From: CALZIK01 sp046756565
GTDB lineage: Bacteria; Acidobacteriota; Thermoanaerobaculia; Multivoradales; JAHEKO01
Length of the DNA: 12,665 nt
Direction: 5' to 3'
NCBI GenBank assembly: GCA_046756565.1
Contig: JBHHWO010000124.1
Coordinates: forward strand, 1-12,665
Shown here piece after piece: positions 4,427-11,569 of this stretch; within the stretch, counting starts at the first letter, position 1, and every line of letters starts with the position of its first letter. A program made the position numbers and the translations under genes. The notes below the pieces were generated by a model. It was not told the DNA's origin and did no database searches. It was given only the letters and a program-made list of their open reading frames with translations.

Positions 4427-7258
4427 TCAGGTCTCCTTCGAATTCTGATCAGCCGCCTCTTCCTCTTCGTCCTCCAGCGTGGCGTAGTGTCCGGACTCCT
4501 CGATGTCGGATTCCGTTTGCACGTCCCGCTCGAGGCCCCGATGCACCAGCCGGCCATCGTCTTCTTCAAAGCCCAGCTTGGCGCAATACTCCGCCCGAAC
4601 GTCTTCGTTCGCTAGCGAGCCGGCCGGAACGAAGAACGGGGGAAGCTTCTCGCCAAGGGGTCGCTCCTGCCGGCACCACTTGTGCTCGAGCAGGCTCTCG
4701 AGGATCAACTGTGGCGCGATGCACGGGTCGTTGGGATCGTCACCCACGACCGCTCGCGCCTCTTCCCGCGTCAGACACTCCGGATCCGGCCCCTTCGGAT
4801 GCCTCCAGAACCGCCAGGCGCTTCGCAGGTTACGCTTGGCGCGGTTGTCGGCGTCCACGAGTCGCACCACCTCGGGCGCGACGTCGGACGACTGGCCGAC
4901 CAGGTAGAAGTCGCGCGGCGTGGCGTGATCGGAAAAGGCCGGCCCCTCTTCTTCGAGCTCGGCCCGCGTCTTGAACCAGTCGGCCGAGCTCGGCCGCCAG
5001 ACCTTGGAGCCTGCTCTCCAGAAGACGTCCTCGCCGAGATCAACCCGCATCGACACCTTCATCCAGAACGGCCGGATCGGCTCGAGATAGTCCACGACCG
5101 AGCTGCCCGCAACGTCGGTGGTCTTGACCTTCAGTCCCAGCGTCTCCACGATGGGTTGACTCGGGTAGCGATGCACGGCCACGTGAATCGGTGCCTCGAT
5201 TTCACGCAGCTCTTCGATCTCCTCGAGCATCGTCCTGGTGAGCGTGATCGCCTGATAGCAGGCCTCTTCGGGCGCCTCGACGTCGCGGAACTGGCGCAGC
5301 GAGATCTCGTTGATCGGCCGGCCGTCGCCGCGCAGCACCTCGACCGCGAGCGCGCGCGCCTTGTCGTACAGCTCCGGCTCACTGGAGCGCTTGTCCGCCC
5401 GCAGCATCTGCTGGGCGTAGAGCCGCTCGCCCCAGTCGGCCGCGACCTTGCGCCAGCCCATGAGGTCGTAGGTCGGGATCGGATGCCGGCTCGTGATCTC
5501 GAGCAGCACCTCTTCCTTGGCCTTCTGGCCGGCGTGAAAGGCGGCGTAGACGTTGGCCTTCAACCGCAGGAGATCGTTGCGACGGGCGGGGCCCGACTCT
5601 TCGAGCCACGAGCTCTCCGGGCTCTCGACAGCGGCCCTGACCAGGGGCAGCCCCTGCATCTCACGCCCGGTCGTCGCTCCGAGCTCGCTGTCGGTGTAGC
5701 CGAAAGGTGTGAGCAGAGCCGTTCCGATGAGCTCCCCTTCCTCGCTTTCAGGTATCGGAGCGCGCTGGCGCACCTGCTTGCGCTTGTACCACTTGACGGG
5801 AAAGGAAAACGAGACCTGGCGGCTCGCCCACCAGCCGACGTTGTAGGTCTCCGAGGACATCTCCTCGAAGGTCGTCACGATGAGGTAGACGTACGAGCCC
5901 CAAGGTCTGAAGAAACTGAAATCGTTATCCAGGTACCCGGTGCAAAACTGGGACAGAGACTCGGGCGTGGCGAGGAGCGGAAGGACTCTCTGCGTAACGT
6001 CCGGAAACCTGAAGGGACCCGAGATCGCCTCCGTCGCCGCCCCGCGAGCCGAGTTGTAGGGCTGTTTGGCCGCCCGGGTCGACGGCGGCTCGGGATTCTC
6101 GTCGGGAAGCGTGTCGCGTCGCCAACCGATCTGGGTCGTCCGCCAGCACACCAGCTTGCCGCGGCCGTAATTGAAGTCGACGCTCACCCAGAACGGGAAG
6201 AAGGTCTTGAGGGTCGCGACGGAATGGTCTCCCACCCGGTTCTGGGTTTCGACCTCGAGCCCCAGCGACTCGATGATCGGATGCGTGGGATACCGGTGCA
6301 GACGCACCGAGTAGCCGCCTGTCGGATCGCCCCGCCACTGCGCCATGTCGCCCAGAAGTCCGCCGCCGTTGAAGCGGGCGATCGTCATCGGGGCCGTCGT
6401 GATCGCCTGGTAGCAGGCGGCGTTGGCATCGCGGGCGTCGCGAAACTGCTTGAGGTTCACGGTGTTGGCGCTCGGCAGCTGGTTGAAGATGTCGAGATAG
6501 CCCTGCGCCCGCTTGAACATATCGGGAATGGCCTCGGCGTTGCGGTCGGTCGGATACCCCTGGAGCGGCAATGCGGCGACCGCTTGAGCCATCTCGCCGA
6601 TGACCGACATCCCCTCGATCATCGCCTTCGGAAAGCTCAGCAGCGGGTTGAGTGGGTTGCGAAGATCCAGGGGAAAGTTCGAGATCGCTGGATCGGGACG
6701 CCGCTTGATCTTGAAGAGCACCCTGGGCTGCTGTCGCTGACCCGCGAACAACTCGGGAATCACCATCGAGCTCAGGACGAAAACATCCTGAGGGCTATCC
6801 GGATGCCGCGCCCATTCGTTGATCCCGGGCGTGAGCCAGGCGTTCGTCTTCGGCCACCCGTAGACTTCGCGGCCGGTCGCGAGCGACGACTGCTCATCGA
6901 CGTAGATGAACGGCGATACAGTCGCCCAGTCTTCGAACACCTCTTTGCCGTCGACGACCCGCGATCGGGTGAGCGGCACTCCGAAGACGACCTCGTTCTG
7001 CGACACCCATCCCAGGTTGGAGGCCTCGGCTCCCATCCGGCCGTAGTTGATCGCCGCCAGCATCACATACGGCGCCGCCGGCCGGAACACCGCGATCTCG
7101 GGCGGCATGAGGTTCAAATACTGATCGCAGAACGTCGTCAGCGCCCTCATGTTCGCCTTGAGCGGGAAGATCCGCATCACGACGCCGTCCAGAACGAACG
7201 GCGGCACACCGATCATGATCGCCGCGCCGCGAGCGTTGTTGTATCCCGGGTTCCCCAA
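4427..7258 (-). CDS. Tandem acetoacetate-decarboxylase-like protein, second copy degenerate
   Basis: The 943-residue protein contains two homologous domains of the acetoacetate decarboxylase-like (ADC) superfamily and a charged C-terminal region. Domain 1 (about 5-373) and domain 2 (about 401-748) share landmarks in order: YNNARGAA/YNSARGAA, TGREVYGWPK/TGREMQGLPL, LKQFRDARDANAACYQAIT/LRQFRDVEAPEEACYQAIT, HRYPTHPIIESLGL/HRYPSQPIVETLGL, and FWVSVDFN/FWMKVSMR. In ADC the Schiff-base lysine follows a GYPK-type motif. Here Lys137 occupies that place in copy 1, while copy 2 has Leu539, so copy 2 is probably non-catalytic. Residues 749-943 match nothing I know and end in an acidic run (LEDEEEEAADQ). 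No signal peptide is seen, so it appears cytosolic. The start is TTG, with AAGGG 7 bases upstream; the internal repeat supports it because the ARGAA motif would be lost with the next ATG (codon 15). The substrate is unknown; true acetoacetate decarboxylation is not implied. Confidence 0.82.
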   Translation of the reverse strand: MGNPGYNNARGAAIMIGVPPFVLDGVVMRIFPLKANMRALTTFCDQYLNLMPPEIAVFRPAAPYVMLAAINYGRMGAEASNLGWVSQNEVVFGVPLTRSRVVDGKEVFEDWATVSPFIYVDEQSSLATGREVYGWPKTNAWLTPGINEWARHPDSPQDVFVLSSMVIPELFAGQRQQPRVLFKIKRRPDPAISNFPLDLRNPLNPLLSFPKAMIEGMSVIGEMAQAVAALPLQGYPTDRNAEAIPDMFKRAQGYLDIFNQLPSANTVNLKQFRDARDANAACYQAITTAPMTIARFNGGGLLGDMAQWRGDPTGGYSVRLHRYPTHPIIESLGLEVETQNRVGDHSVATLKTFFPFWVSVDFNYGRGKLVCWRTTQIGWRRDTLPDENPEPPSTRAAKQPYNSARGAATEAISGPFRFPDVTQRVLPLLATPESLSQFCTGYLDNDFSFFRPWGSYVYLIVTTFEEMSSETYNVGWWASRQVSFSFPVKWYKRKQVRQRAPIPESEEGELIGTALLTPFGYTDSELGATTGREMQGLPLVRAAVESPESSWLEESGPARRNDLLRLKANVYAAFHAGQKAKEEVLLEITSRHPIPTYDLMGWRKVAADWGERLYAQQMLRADKRSSEPELYDKARALAVEVLRGDGRPINEISLRQFRDVEAPEEACYQAITLTRTMLEEIEELREIEAPIHVAVHRYPSQPIVETLGLKVKTTDVAGSSVVDYLEPIRPFWMKVSMRVDLGEDVFWRAGSKVWRPSSADWFKTRAELEEEGPAFSDHATPRDFYLVGQSSDVAPEVVRLVDADNRAKRNLRSAWRFWRHPKGPDPECLTREEARAVVGDDPNDPCIAPQLILESLLEHKWCRQERPLGEKLPPFFVPAGSLANEDVRAEYCAKLGFEEDDGRLVHRGLERDVQTESDIEESGHYATLEDEEEEAADQNSKET

Positions 7259-7265
7259 GCGTTGA

Positions 7266-7270
7266 CCCTT
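7266..7270 (-). promoter_or_regulatory. Shine-Dalgarno supporting a TTG start
   Basis: AAGGG on the minus strand lies 7 bases before the TTG at 7258-7256. Together with the repeat alignment it favours the TTG over the in-frame ATG fourteen codons later, which has no such site. Confidence 0.5.
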
Positions 7271-7280
7271 GCGAAGTCGA

Positions 7281-7307
7281 AAGATAGTATCTCATTAATT
7301 ACGTCAA
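7281..7307 (-). promoter_or_regulatory. Candidate sigma-70-type promoter for the decarboxylase-like gene
   Basis: On the minus strand TTGACG (7307-7302) is followed after 15 bases by TATCTT (7286-7281). This sits in the most AT-rich stretch of the 88-bp divergent region, just upstream of the TTG start. The spacer is two bases shorter than ideal, so this is a plausible but not firm call. Confidence 0.35.
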
Positions 7308-7346
7308 AGATTTACCCTGTCCGGAAACAGCCTCTAGAACAGGATC

Positions 7347-8036
7347 ATGGCCAGATCGGACCGCGAGCGGCACGTCAAACCGATGCTCTTTCCGTCGGAG
7401 ATCGCGCGGCGCGGTCGGGCCGGACAAGCTCCCGCTCCGCCTCAGAAGGGTGTAGCTGCCGAAGGCGAGCCCGCAAGGCTCACGCTTCGACTCACCAACA
7501 CGAGCCTGCCCGGCTCGCCCGTGGAAGTGCACGCCTTCCTCAAGACCACGGTCACCGTCGGCCGATCGCGTGACTGTGACCTGACCGTCGACGACCAGAA
7601 GCACGTCGTGAGCGGCAAGCACGTGCGCTTCTCGGTCGAGGACGGGAAGCTCCTGGTGGCCGACTTGGGGAGTCGCAACTTCACCTACCTCGACGGCGAG
7701 CAGCTCGAGCCCGACGTGCCCCGGGAGATCGCTCCCGGCTCGACGGTCTCGATCGCCGAGTTCGCCATCCAGGTCGAGTCCGACGAAGCCGAGGCTTCCA
7801 TTGCGGAGCCGGCTACCGTCTTCGAAGAGAGCTACCAGAATCCGTTTAGGGAAGAAGCGGTGAGGCTCGCGGAAGTGCTGGCTCGCATCGGCGAGGTCTA
7901 CGAGGCCGAAGCCCCCGGCAGGCGCGACGGCGCCCTGCGCGAAGCGGTCGAAGAGGTGCTGACAGACGCGCCCGACGGCTCGATCCGACAGACCCTCGCT
8001 CGCTCACTCCACAAGGCCGAAGAGTCGGGCTCCTGA
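7347..8036 (+). CDS. FHA-domain protein
   Basis: The 229-residue protein has a forkhead-associated domain at about residues 45-143, a fold that binds phosphothreonine peptides. Landmarks are the GRS motif (VTVGRSRDCDLTV, Gly72-Arg73-Ser74), the S-x-x-H motif (VSGKH, Ser89 and His92), and the loop LGSRNFTYLDG with Ser109 and Asn111. The usual N-G-T is N-F-T here, with Phe112 replacing the glycine. Residues 1-44 are basic and proline-rich and look disordered. Residues 145-229 are acidic and probably helical (EEAVRLAEVLARIGEVYEAE), with no recognised domain. The layout resembles the N-terminal FHA part of T6SS-associated proteins, but no secretion genes are near. It is divergent from the decarboxylase-like gene (88 bp between starts). 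The only AGGA before the ATG sits very close to it. Confidence 0.85.
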   Translation: MARSDRERHVKPMLFPSEIARRGRAGQAPAPPQKGVAAEGEPARLTLRLTNTSLPGSPVEVHAFLKTTVTVGRSRDCDLTVDDQKHVVSGKHVRFSVEDGKLLVADLGSRNFTYLDGEQLEPDVPREIAPGSTVSIAEFAIQVESDEAEASIAEPATVFEESYQNPFREEAVRLAEVLARIGEVYEAEAPGRRDGALREAVEEVLTDAPDGSIRQTLARSLHKAEESGS

Positions 8037-8042
8037 TCGGCG

Positions 8043-8059
8043 AGCCGGTCGGACCGGCT
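8043..8059 (+). terminator. Hairpin just after the FHA gene
   Basis: AGCCGGTC and GACCGGCT are separated by one base and begin 7 bp after the stop codon. The stem is GC-rich with an effective 3-base loop. There is no clear T-run, so it is a putative terminator only. Confidence 0.45.
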
Positions 8060-8092
8060 TGCTCCGCACGGTTCGATCGGGAATAGTCGGCC

Positions 8093-8130
8093 GACACGCG
8101 CAAGCCCCGGTGATCTTCCAGGCGCGTGTC
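8093..8130. repeat. 9-bp inverted repeat with 20-base loop
   Basis: GACACGCGC (8093-8101) pairs with GCGCGTGTC (8122-8130). It lies in the gap between convergent transcripts and could terminate leftward transcription from the ligase/TonB-remnant side. Confidence 0.45.
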
Positions 8131-8223
8131 CCCGGTATCAGTCGACTCGATCTCGGCAGCGGGCTCTGGGAGCGAGTGCGGTAGCGAAGCCAGCACTGGC
8201 TCTGAGGCGGTATCCGGCTCCGA

Positions 8224-8493
8224 TCAGCGCAACGAGAAGCGAACCGTCAAGTTGTAGCGCACCGGAATGGGGCGTGCATCGAGACGAGCGGGCTCGAATC
8301 GCCAGGTTTCGACAGCCTGTACCGCGGCCTCGGTGAGACCGAAGCCCAGTGCTTTGAGTACCTCGATCTCTGTCACTTCCCCGCTCTCGTCGTTTCCTCG
8401 GCTCCGCTTCGGAACTACAAGGCAGGGGCGCGGGCGCAGATCGTTGGAATTCGCTTCTCGGCCGCGCTCGTGCTTCGTCTGGACGGTGTCGAG
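8224..8493 (-). pseudogene. Truncated TonB C-terminal domain remnant
   Basis: On the minus strand an open stretch of 89 codons with no ATG runs from the stop codon of the ligase gene to a TGA at 8226-8224. Its last 55 or so codons read as a TonB C-terminal domain: ESGEVTEIEVLKALGFGL, then TEAAVQAVETWRFEPARLD, then ARPIPVRYNLTVRFSLR and stop. The order (G-x-V-x-x-x-x-V-L-x-x-L, A-A-x-x-A-V-x-x-W-x-F-x-P, P-V-x-Y-N-L-T-V-x-F) is the conserved end of TonB-family energy transducers, which link ExbBD to outer-membrane receptors. The membrane anchor, the proline-rich linker and the first strands are missing; the preceding codons (DLRPRPCLVVPKRSRGND) look degraded. I found no missing half in the other two minus frames. 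It is in the same frame as the upstream ligase, separated only by TAA. I interpret it as a decayed 3' gene end. Read-through to a fused protein is possible but unlikely. Confidence 0.72.
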
Positions 8494-9600
8494 TTACTCG
8501 CAGCCTTCTTTGGTCTCGGCCACCAGATGATCGACCACTGCCTTGAAGTCGCCGCCTTCCTCGTACACCGCGAGCTGCCGGTCGGCGCTCGTGCCTTCTT
8601 CGAGAATCGTCTCGAGGTAAGCGATCTCCTGCCGCAGCCCTAGCTCGTCGACCACGTCGTCGATCAGCTCCAGGACCTCGTTGGCGAGGTCCCGGAACGG
8701 TACCTCCTCGCGCTTGCCGAAATCCAAAAGCTTGCCGCCCGTGCCCCAGCGCACCGCCCGCCACTTGTTCTCGGCGATCAGGTGATGCCCGTAGCGGCGC
8801 CATGACTGGTTCTTCTGACGGAGCTGGTAGAGCTTGGCGACGATCGCCACGGTGAGTGCGGCAAGGCAGATGGCCTCGTCGATTTTCGTGCAGATGTCGG
8901 TGACCCGGAACTCGATCGTCGGGAACTTCGGGTGCGGGCGGATGTCCCACCAGATCCGGGTCGCGTCCTCGATGCAGTTGGTCTGTACGAGCGTGTCGAC
9001 GAAGCGCGCGTACTCGTTCCACGACTTGAACTCCGGCGGCGGGCCGGTCCTCGGAAGGTCCTGGAACACGATCGAGCGATAGGACTTCATGCCGGTGTCG
9101 CGCCCCATCCAGAAGGGAGAGCTGGTCGAAAGGGCCAGCAGATGTGGCAGGAAGTACCGCGCCTGGTCCATCAGGTCGATGCGCAGATCCTGGTCCTTGA
9201 TGCCCACGTGGATGTGCATCCCGAAGATCAAGAGCCTCTGCGCGATATAGGCCAGAGCCTCCCGGTGCTTGAAGTAGCGCTCTTTGGGAGTCACCTCCTG
9301 GTCGGCCCAACTCGAAAACGGATGGGTGCTGGCGGCAAGAACGCACAGGCCGTTGTTCTCGGCGACAGCAATCACCGCCGAGCGCAGCCGTACGAGCTCT
9401 TCACGCGCTTCGACGATGTTGCGGCAGATCTTGCTCCCGACTTCGATTTGCGACTGGAGAAACTCCTCCTTGATCTGGTCTTTCAGGACGTGTCGCCCCT
9501 CGTCCAGCATCTCCTGGACATAGGAGGTGAGCTCTCGAGTCTCCGGATCGACGATCTGGTACTCCTCTTCGATACCGATCGTGAACTCGGGTAGCGCCAT
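8494..9600 (-). CDS. ybdK: YbdK/GCS2-family carboxylate-amine ligase (glutamate-cysteine ligase-like)
   Basis: This 368-residue ATP-dependent ligase belongs to the GCS2 family, whose characterised members (E. coli YbdK, plant-type enzymes) join a carboxylate such as glutamate to an amine such as cysteine, with weak or unknown native activity in YbdK. Landmarks are the N-terminal TIGIEEEYQIVDP (metal-binding glutamates around 11-13), STHPFSSW (91-98), FGMHIHVGI (126-134), SSPFWMGRDTGMKSYR (160-175), WWDIRPHPKFPTIEFR (217-232) and ENKWRAVRWG (277-286). The length is normal for the family. The start ATG has GGGAGGG 6 bases upstream. No glutathione synthetase is adjacent, so a role in glutathione synthesis is not shown. 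The gene ends at TAA, directly before an in-frame TonB-domain remnant. Confidence 0.9.
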   Translation of the reverse strand: MALPEFTIGIEEEYQIVDPETRELTSYVQEMLDEGRHVLKDQIKEEFLQSQIEVGSKICRNIVEAREELVRLRSAVIAVAENNGLCVLAASTHPFSSWADQEVTPKERYFKHREALAYIAQRLLIFGMHIHVGIKDQDLRIDLMDQARYFLPHLLALSTSSPFWMGRDTGMKSYRSIVFQDLPRTGPPPEFKSWNEYARFVDTLVQTNCIEDATRIWWDIRPHPKFPTIEFRVTDICTKIDEAICLAALTVAIVAKLYQLRQKNQSWRRYGHHLIAENKWRAVRWGTGGKLLDFGKREEVPFRDLANEVLELIDDVVDELGLRQEIAYLETILEEGTSADRQLAVYEEGGDFKAVVDHLVAETKEGCE

Positions 9601-9606
9601 CGTAAA

Positions 9607-9613
9607 CCCTCCC
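9607..9613 (-). promoter_or_regulatory. Shine-Dalgarno of the ligase gene
   Basis: GGGAGGG on the minus strand lies 6 bases before the ATG at 9600 and fixes the start at the first residue of the conserved N-terminus. Confidence 0.75.
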
Positions 9614-9675
9614 AGAATCAGATTGGAGACGGCCTGAATAGTACCAGCCCGCTGGCTACCCGCCGCGCGCTCTTC

Positions 9676-10191
9676 CTAGCGCCAGGCTCCGTAGACCTCG
9701 GAGAGCCGGCTGGCGTATCGACGGAAGAACAACCCGATCAGATGTGCCGCGGTGAACCAGCCGTACATGCCGACGGCCGCAGAGGCCGCCAGACCCACGA
9801 CCGGCATCGCAGTCATCACCAGCGCCAACACCTGGCCGATCACTACGAGACCGGTCGCCAGCAAGACAGTCACCCAGATCTCGGGACCGAAGCCTGCAAG
9901 CACCTTCAGGTGAAGATCGACGCGAAAGGCGAGCAGGATGTTCTGCGACACCGATAGCGCGCCAAACGCCGGGACCCAGAGAGCCAGAGCCAGAAACCAG
10001 CCCGCACAGAGGATCAGCAGACAGTGGGCTCCCGAATTGGCGACCTTCGAGGCGTATTCAATGGGAGCGCAGTCTACGGCTGCACGGCTGCCGCGGAAAT
10101 CTCCCAGTGGACCTTGGCACGAACCGGTCGTTCCGGCATAGTTCGCGCAATGGCGACGTTTGCGATCGGAGACGTCCACGGCTGCTACCAC
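9676..10191 (-). CDS. Small multi-span membrane protein, start uncertain, possibly 5'-truncated
   Basis: The frame codes for about three membrane spans: CLLILCAGWFLALALWVP, then WVTVLLATGLVVIGQVLAL followed by VMTAM, then VGMYGWFTAAHLIGLFF. It ends in a basic tail, RRYASRLSEVYGAWR, that predicts a cytoplasmic C-terminus. The final part resembles the end of DUF4013-like or related bacterial membrane proteins, but I cannot name a family. The only standard start is a GTG at 10191 that would run 42 bp antisense into apaH. The codons between 10191 and about 10065 give a Cys- and Arg-rich sequence unlike a membrane protein, with mixed third-base use. The credible coding part is about 9676-10065, and no ATG, GTG or TTG with a ribosome site is visible at its beginning. 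It may therefore be the 3' part of a broken larger gene, or use a rare start. Confidence 0.5.
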   Translation of the reverse strand: MVAAVDVSDRKRRHCANYAGTTGSCQGPLGDFRGSRAAVDCAPIEYASKVANSGAHCLLILCAGWFLALALWVPAFGALSVSQNILLAFRVDLHLKVLAGFGPEIWVTVLLATGLVVIGQVLALVMTAMPVVGLAASAAVGMYGWFTAAHLIGLFFRRYASRLSEVYGAWR

Positions 10192-10950
10192 GAGCTCGAT
10201 CGACTGCTGACGGTCATGCCGATCAACTGGAAGAAAGACCGTCTCTGGCTGGTGGGCGACCTGGTCAACCAGGGACCCGAGTCACTAGAGGTCCTGCGCT
10301 GGGCCCGCAAGTTGGCCAAGAAGATGGACGATCGCTTCCGCATGGTTCTCGGCAACCACGACCTCCGACTCCTGGCCATGGCTGCCGGCTGGGCAAAGGC
10401 GCGCTCCAGGGACACCGCGAGAGAGATCCTCGAGGCACGCGACGGTGACAAGCTGGTCGAATGGCTCGCGAGCCAACCGCTTCTCCACCGCGAGAACGGC
10501 TATCTGCTGGTCCATGCCGGGCTTTGGCCTCACTGGACACCCAAGGCGGCCGAGAAGTGGGCCCGTCGCGTCGAGGAAGCGCTGCGCAGAGGCAAAGGCA
10601 AAGCGAAGCAGCTACTTTCGCCTTCGGTCGAACTGGACGATATGGGTGATTCCACAGCCGAGCTCGCCTATGCGCTTCAGGCCTTCACCGAGCTGCGGAC
10701 CTGCACACACAAGGGCAAGCCGTGCACCTTCAAAGGCCCACCGGTGGTCGCGCCCAAGGGGTGCATGCCGTGGTTCGCGGTGCCCGGGCGGCGCAGCGCC
10801 AAGGTCACCGTCGTTTGCGGCCACTGGGCGGCTCTGGGTCTACGAGTCGAGCGTGGCCTCTTCGCCCTCGACACCGGCTGTGTCTGGGGAGGCGCCTTGA
10901 CGGCGGTCCGCCTCGAAGACAGCCACGTCTACTCGCAGCGCGCGCTCTGA
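10150..10950 (+). CDS. apaH: Symmetrical bis(5'-nucleosyl)-tetraphosphatase (Ap4A hydrolase)
   Basis: ApaH cleaves diadenosine tetraphosphate symmetrically into two ADP (EC 3.6.1.41). It limits alarmone-like Np4N levels and, in E. coli, removes Np4 caps from RNA. The 266-residue product has the full metallophosphatase set: GDVHGC (7-12), GDLVNQGP (36-43), GNHD (68-71), HAGLWPHW (122-129), GHWAALGL (224-231) and LDTGCVWGG (240-248). The ApaH-specific FTELRTC block (179-185) also matches. The protein is slightly shorter than the E. coli enzyme. The ATG at 10150 lies directly before the first catalytic motif; an in-frame ATG at 10024 would add 42 residues without family similarity. It converges on the TPR gene with 32 bp between stops. 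Confidence 0.93.
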   Translation: MATFAIGDVHGCYHELDRLLTVMPINWKKDRLWLVGDLVNQGPESLEVLRWARKLAKKMDDRFRMVLGNHDLRLLAMAAGWAKARSRDTAREILEARDGDKLVEWLASQPLLHRENGYLLVHAGLWPHWTPKAAEKWARRVEEALRRGKGKAKQLLSPSVELDDMGDSTAELAYALQAFTELRTCTHKGKPCTFKGPPVVAPKGCMPWFAVPGRRSAKVTVVCGHWAALGLRVERGLFALDTGCVWGGALTAVRLEDSHVYSQRAL

Positions 10951-10957
10951 ACGCGCG
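10939..10957. terminator. Weak hairpin between convergent apaH and TPR genes
   Basis: CGCGCG at 10939-10944 and CGCGCG at 10952-10957 can pair around a 7-base loop that contains the apaH stop codon. It is short and has no T-run, so it is only a candidate terminator. Confidence 0.25.
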
Positions 10958-10982
10958 AGCGCTCGACGGGGGCGCCGAGCCT

Positions 10983-11507
10983 CTACTCCGCCGGACGGAA
11001 GATACCCGTGGTCTCGTCGCCCACCCGGGGCGCGGTTCCGACCGTCGTGCGCCTGGCGTCCGACCTTGCTTTCATCCGGCCGAGAAAGAGATTGAGCTGG
11101 TGGCCGCGCGCCAGAAACCAGATCGGCAGCCGCCGCCTGACGCCCAGCGTCCGATGCAGCTCTCGAAGCCCCTCGTGCTCCGAGTCGACTCCGAGCCCCT
11201 CACGGAGGGTGTGGATCGCGCCATGCCGATTGTTGAGGAGCAGATACGTTTTTGTCAGATTGAGATAGTTGACCGGTTCCTCTGGCTCGATCGCCACCGC
11301 GTGAGAGCACCACTCGAGGCCTTCGTGCATCCGGCCTTCACAGCGCGCCATCGCCAGACCGAGGTACGAGTAGAAGATCCCGGGGAAGCCGCCGCAGGCT
11401 CCCTCCTGCCGCTTGAGCTGCCTCAGATGGACGAGGCCCGATTTCCAGTCCCCTGCCGCGCACGCATTGACGCCAAGTTCGAGCGTCTCCTTGCAGTCCA
11501 GCGCCAC
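10983..11507 (-). CDS. TPR-repeat protein with conserved PIWFLARGHQLN-type tail
   Basis: The 174-residue protein has about three tetratricopeptide repeats, at roughly residues 5-36 (ending GDWKSGLVHLRQLKRQEG), 42-75 (YLGLAMARCEGRMHEGLEWC, then AVAIEP) and 77-110 (YLNLTKTYLLLNNRHGAIHT). TPRs form helical scaffolds for protein binding. After them comes a basic motif RRRLPIWFLARGHQLNLFLG (125-144), which resembles a tail I associate with TPR proteins of deltaproteobacterial and acidobacterial genomes; its role is unknown to me. Residues after about 150 look disordered. The frame is open to an ATG at 11669, but I chose GTG 11507. It has AGGGGGG 5 bases upstream, the first TPR starts right after it, and the upstream extension (KARRCCQVKRRARRSS) is low-complexity basic sequence that would cover the promoter region. 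Confidence 0.78.
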   Translation of the reverse strand: MALDCKETLELGVNACAAGDWKSGLVHLRQLKRQEGACGGFPGIFYSYLGLAMARCEGRMHEGLEWCSHAVAIEPEEPVNYLNLTKTYLLLNNRHGAIHTLREGLGVDSEHEGLRELHRTLGVRRRLPIWFLARGHQLNLFLGRMKARSDARRTTVGTAPRVGDETTGIFRPAE

Positions 11508-11512
11508 GAGTT

Positions 11513-11519
11513 CCCCCCT
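11513..11519 (-). promoter_or_regulatory. Shine-Dalgarno deciding the GTG start of the TPR gene
   Basis: AGGGGGG on the minus strand is spaced 5 bases from GTG 11507-11505. Confidence 0.7.
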
Positions 11520-11541
11520 GGTCGGTCCTAGGTTCCCGCCC

Positions 11542-11547
11542 ACGATA
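11542..11547 (-). promoter_or_regulatory. Candidate -10 box of the TPR gene
   Basis: TATCGT lies on the minus strand, framed by an inverted repeat CCCGCC (11535-11540) and GGCGGG (11548-11553). It is correctly placed relative to the CRP-like site at 11570-11585 for a class II promoter starting near 11536, giving a leader of about 28 bases. Confidence 0.4.
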
Positions 11548-11569
11548 GGCGGGACATTTCGATTGGTCG

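Larger units (their letters stand above)
8037..8223. other. Intergenic stretch with hairpins, no gene
   Basis: No credible coding frame is seen here. It holds the hairpin AGCCGGTC-G-GACCGGCT at 8043-8059 and a second inverted repeat at 8093-8130. It lies between the convergent ends of the FHA gene and the TonB-like remnant. Confidence 0.6.

Noticed and set aside
4682..7573. 963-codon open frame on the plus strand opposite the decarboxylase-like gene
   Set aside because: It is longer than the real gene but has no recognisable domain, is rich in R/H/L/D/V as expected from an antisense frame of a GC-rich gene, and would run into the FHA gene. The minus strand carries the duplicated, conserved motifs.
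8138..9346. 402-codon minus-strand frame overlapping the ligase gene
   Set aside because: Out-of-frame shadow of the YbdK-like gene, Arg-rich and without domains.
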